From Vibrio sp. D404a (GTDB lineage Bacteria; Pseudomonadota; Gammaproteobacteria; Enterobacterales; Vibrionaceae): DNA of 64,000 bases. Shown in pieces: positions 62,172 to 64,000 of the stretch; position 1 is the first letter of the stretch; every line of letters starts with the position of its first letter. Under the pieces are notes generated by a model. That model was not told the origin of the DNA. It saw only the letters and a list, made by a program, of their open reading frames with translations, and made no database searches. The stretch lies in contig NZ_JAHGAJ010000044.1 of assembly GCF_030248535.1 (NCBI RefSeq), forward strand, positions 79,224 through 143,223. The letters are read 5' to 3'. Both the position numbers and the translations under genes were made by a program.

Positions 62172-62600
62172 TTAACCCTCTACCACTAGGCCCATTGAAC
62201 GAGCAGTACCAGCGATTGAACGCTTCATTGCTTCGATGTCAGCACCAGTCATATCAGCAGCTTTAGTTTCTGCGATTTCTTGGATTTGAGCGTCAGTTAC
62301 AGTACCCACTTTTTCAGTGTTTGGACGACCTGAACCAGACTTAACGCCAGCAGCTTTCTTAAGAAGAACAGCAGCAGGTGGAGTCTTAGTTACGAACGTG
62401 AAAGAACGGTCGTTGTATACAGTAATAACTACTGGAGTCGGTAGACCTTTCTCAACAGATTCTGTTTTTGCGTTGAACGCTTTACAGAATTCCATGATGT
62501 TAACACCGTGTTGACCTAGAGCAGGACCAACCGGTGGCGACGGGTTTGCCATACCAGCTGCAACTTGCAGTTTGATATAAGCTTCAACTTTCTTAGCCAT
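62172..62600 (-). CDS. rplK: 50S ribosomal protein L11
   Basis: A 142-aa protein of the GTPase-associated centre, needed for RelA activation and methylated by PrmA, which is also in this window. The start MAKKVEAYIKLQVAAGMANP with the conserved Pro-rich NPSPPVGPALGQHGVNIM is typical. An upstream in-frame ATG at 62660 would add 20 unrelated residues and is rejected. Confidence 0.99.
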   Translation of the reverse strand: MAKKVEAYIKLQVAAGMANPSPPVGPALGQHGVNIMEFCKAFNAKTESVEKGLPTPVVITVYNDRSFTFVTKTPPAAVLLKKAAGVKSGSGRPNTEKVGTVTDAQIQEIAETKAADMTGADIEAMKRSIAGTARSMGLVVEG

Positions 62601-62683
62601 GATATTTCCTAATATTTGGGTACATGCGCTAGCCGTAAGGCAAGCTCCCCATAATTTCAATTAAGCTTTTTACTTCCTCAGAA

Positions 62684-62720
62684 GTAAAAAGGCGCGAAAT
62701 TATAATCATAATTCGCGCCT
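62684..62720 (-). terminator. Terminator between nusG and rplK
   Basis: On the minus strand GGCGCGAATTAT and ATAATTTCGCGCC form a long stem, followed by TTTTTAC. It separates the secE-nusG and rplKAJL-rpoBC transcripts. A second inverted repeat (TTTTTACTTC/GAAGTAAAAA at 62669-62690) overlaps it. Confidence 0.88.
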
Positions 62721-62811
62721 TAAACAACCCTAAAAAGGTGATTTTTTATACTCTTTTAATTTGAACAAGTTGCCAATAAGTTATCCACAACTTTGTTCAA
62801 CTATTCGAGTC

Positions 62812-63360
62812 TTAGTCCAGTTTTTCAACCTGACCGAATTCAAGCTCAACAGGAGTTGCACGACCAAAGATCGATACAGACACCTTAATGCGGCTCTTCT
62901 CGTAATCCACTTCTTCAACAGTACCGTTGAAGTCAGCAAATGGACCATCGTTCACACGAACCACTTCACCAGCTTCGAACATAGTCTTAGGACGTGGAGC
63001 TTCGCTCGCTTTCTCTAGACGGTTCAGAATCGCATCAGCTTCTTTGTCAGTGATTGGTGCAGGACGATCAGAGGTACCACCAATGAAGCCCATAACACGC
63101 GGAATGCTGCGTACTAAGTGCCATGATTCGTCATTCATGATCATCTGAACTAATACGTAGCCAGGGAAGAATTTACGTTCACTCTTACGACGTTGACCCG
63201 CGCGCATTTCCACTACTTCTTCAGTAGGTACTAGCACATCGCCAAACAGTTCTTCCATGTTGTGCATCTTAATATGTTCGCGTAGCGATTGAGCCACACG
63301 ACCTTCAAAGCCAGAGAAGGCTTGAACTACATACCAACGTTTTTTTGGAGCTTCACTCAT
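62812..63360 (-). CDS. nusG: Transcription termination/antitermination factor NusG
   Basis: A 182-aa elongation factor that binds RNA polymerase with its N-terminal NGN domain (KRWYVVQAFSGFEGRV, FFPGYVLVQM) and Rho or ribosomal S10 with its C-terminal KOW domain (GEVVRVNDGPFADFNGTVEEVDYEKSR, about 124-150). Length is as in E. coli (181 aa). It is cotranscribed with secE, 13 bp upstream. Confidence 0.99.
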   Translation of the reverse strand: MSEAPKKRWYVVQAFSGFEGRVAQSLREHIKMHNMEELFGDVLVPTEEVVEMRAGQRRKSERKFFPGYVLVQMIMNDESWHLVRSIPRVMGFIGGTSDRPAPITDKEADAILNRLEKASEAPRPKTMFEAGEVVRVNDGPFADFNGTVEEVDYEKSRIKVSVSIFGRATPVELEFGQVEKLD

Positions 63361-63373
63361 GAATCAGAACCCT

Positions 63374-63751
63374 CTATACCCCAGTCACAAAGGCAACAAG
63401 ACGAACCATAATGCCGTCGATGCCCCATAGTGCTAGAGCCATAACAATACTTACAGCTAGAACGATCAATGTGGTTTGCATAGTTTCTTGGCGTGTAGGC
63501 CAAACCACTTTACGAATCTCCATGCGAGATTCTTTTGCAAATTCGATCGCAGCTTTACCTTTAGTTGTCGTTGCTGCAACGCCTAGTGCGGCAGCAATCA
63601 GCACAACTACACCTGCAGCGCGAATTACAACTGATAATTCACCATACAGGTAATTACCCACAACAGCGGCGGCTAGCAGAACAAAAGCGACAATCCACTT
63701 CATTGTATCTGCTGCACTTGAGCTATCAGGAGTCTCAGCGTTTGCTTTCAT
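63374..63751 (-). CDS. secE: Preprotein translocase subunit SecE
   Basis: A 125-aa inner-membrane subunit of SecYEG. It has three membrane helices (about 17-35, 43-62 and 95-118), as in the long enterobacterial form. The essential cytoplasmic motif EIRKVVWPTRQETMQTTLIV is intact. Operon with nusG. Confidence 0.98.
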   Translation of the reverse strand: MKANAETPDSSSAADTMKWIVAFVLLAAAVVGNYLYGELSVVIRAAGVVVLIAAALGVAATTTKGKAAIEFAKESRMEIRKVVWPTRQETMQTTLIVLAVSIVMALALWGIDGIMVRLVAFVTGV

Positions 63752-63975
63752 AAAACCAACCTGTGATAAGTCTTAAATATAGACGACAATAACCCCGCTG
63801 TTGCAGGGCACATTCCTTTGCGTTGCAGAACAACACATCTAACAGTCATTTTAGTCAAAAATGATAGTTTTATTCTTTGCTAAGAGACAAAGTTGCTGTG
63901 ATTTCACGCAACTCTTTTTTTAGCGCAGAAAAAGGGCATCAAATGATGCCCTTTTTACTAGTGGTTCGTCAAATC
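63752..63975. other. Intergenic region between tuf and secE
   Basis: It holds the secE-nusG promoter region and the tuf terminator. TATATT on the minus strand near 63777 is a possible -10. I looked for a tRNA-Trp gene, which some vibrios have here, and saw none. Confidence 0.5.
63928..63957 (-). terminator. Terminator of tuf
   Basis: AAAGGGCATCA and TGATGCCCTTT pair perfectly around AA, with a T-tract on the minus strand. Confidence 0.92.
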
Positions 63976-64000
63976 TTATGCAAAGATTTTAGCTACAACA
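63976..64000 (-). CDS. tuf: Elongation factor Tu, last codons only
   Basis: The minus strand at the window edge reads VVAKIFA and then TAA, the invariant C-terminus of EF-Tu. A tuf gene before secE-nusG is the standard gammaproteobacterial order. Nearly all of the gene lies outside the window. Confidence 0.9.

Noticed and set aside
63752..63975. tRNA-Trp gene between tuf and secE
   Set aside because: No acceptor stem, TTCGA loop or CCA end could be found on either strand.

Overview
The window is a 64 kb piece of a gammaproteobacterial main chromosome, almost certainly a Vibrio. The evidence is the protein families and gene order: cpxRA next to a Mn-type sodA, an NhaP2 antiporter beside a CrbR-type regulator, the VC_2705-type acetate symporter pair, purHD, hupA, and rplKAJL-rpoBC with secE-nusG. 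Most of it is core genome. No rRNA, tRNA, CRISPR array, insertion sequence or prophage is visible.

Layout. 1-6.3 kb: carbon metabolism and small regulators (glpX 3' part, an Fe-S-type HTH regulator, a DUF3135 protein, a DUF805 protein, a tautomerase, tpiA, pfkA, fieF). 6.4-9.2 kb: Cpx envelope stress (cpxP divergent from cpxRA with GTAAA boxes between them). 9.3-16.4 kb: sodA behind a Fur box, trmL, fxsA, aspA, dcuA, dsbD. 16.5-33 kb: an acetate-switch region, with crbR, nhaP2, a DUF4212 small subunit plus VC_2705-type symporter, a Fur-box-controlled fagA-like gene with fumC, crbS (transporter-histidine kinase fusion), an HcaT-like MFS carrier, a cNMP/CBS/DUF294 nucleotidyltransferase with a DnaQ-type exonuclease, and acs. 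33-39.7 kb: aroQ, accBC, a DUF4397 lipoprotein, prmA, dusB-fis. 39.8-51.5 kb: zntR, purHD, a 175-bp inverted-repeat element, DUF1481 lipoprotein, hupA, a CNNM/CBS protein, DUF416, a D-2-hydroxyacid dehydrogenase, a DUF4136 lipoprotein, hemE, a probable small RNA, nudC, rsd. 51.7-64 kb, minus strand: rpoC, rpoB, rplL, rplJ, rplA, rplK, nusG, secE and the last codons of tuf.

How the genes work together. Several genes form regulons that can be read from the DNA. CpxR sites lie between cpxP and cpxR. Two Fur boxes precede the iron-independent enzymes MnSOD and FumC, which fits an iron-sparing response. The acetate genes crbS, crbR, acs and the symporter are all within 17 kb, and a short CTAAAGT motif recurs in the intergenic regions before acs, the symporter pair and the DUF294/MFS pair. 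The DUF294-exonuclease pair between crbS and acs is the least understood part and the best candidate for an undescribed signalling module. Other unexplained structure: a promoter-hairpin-terminator cassette between hemE and nudC, a 12-bp-arm hairpin over the yjaH ribosome binding site, a perfect palindrome before rsd, and a structured 200-nt purH leader.
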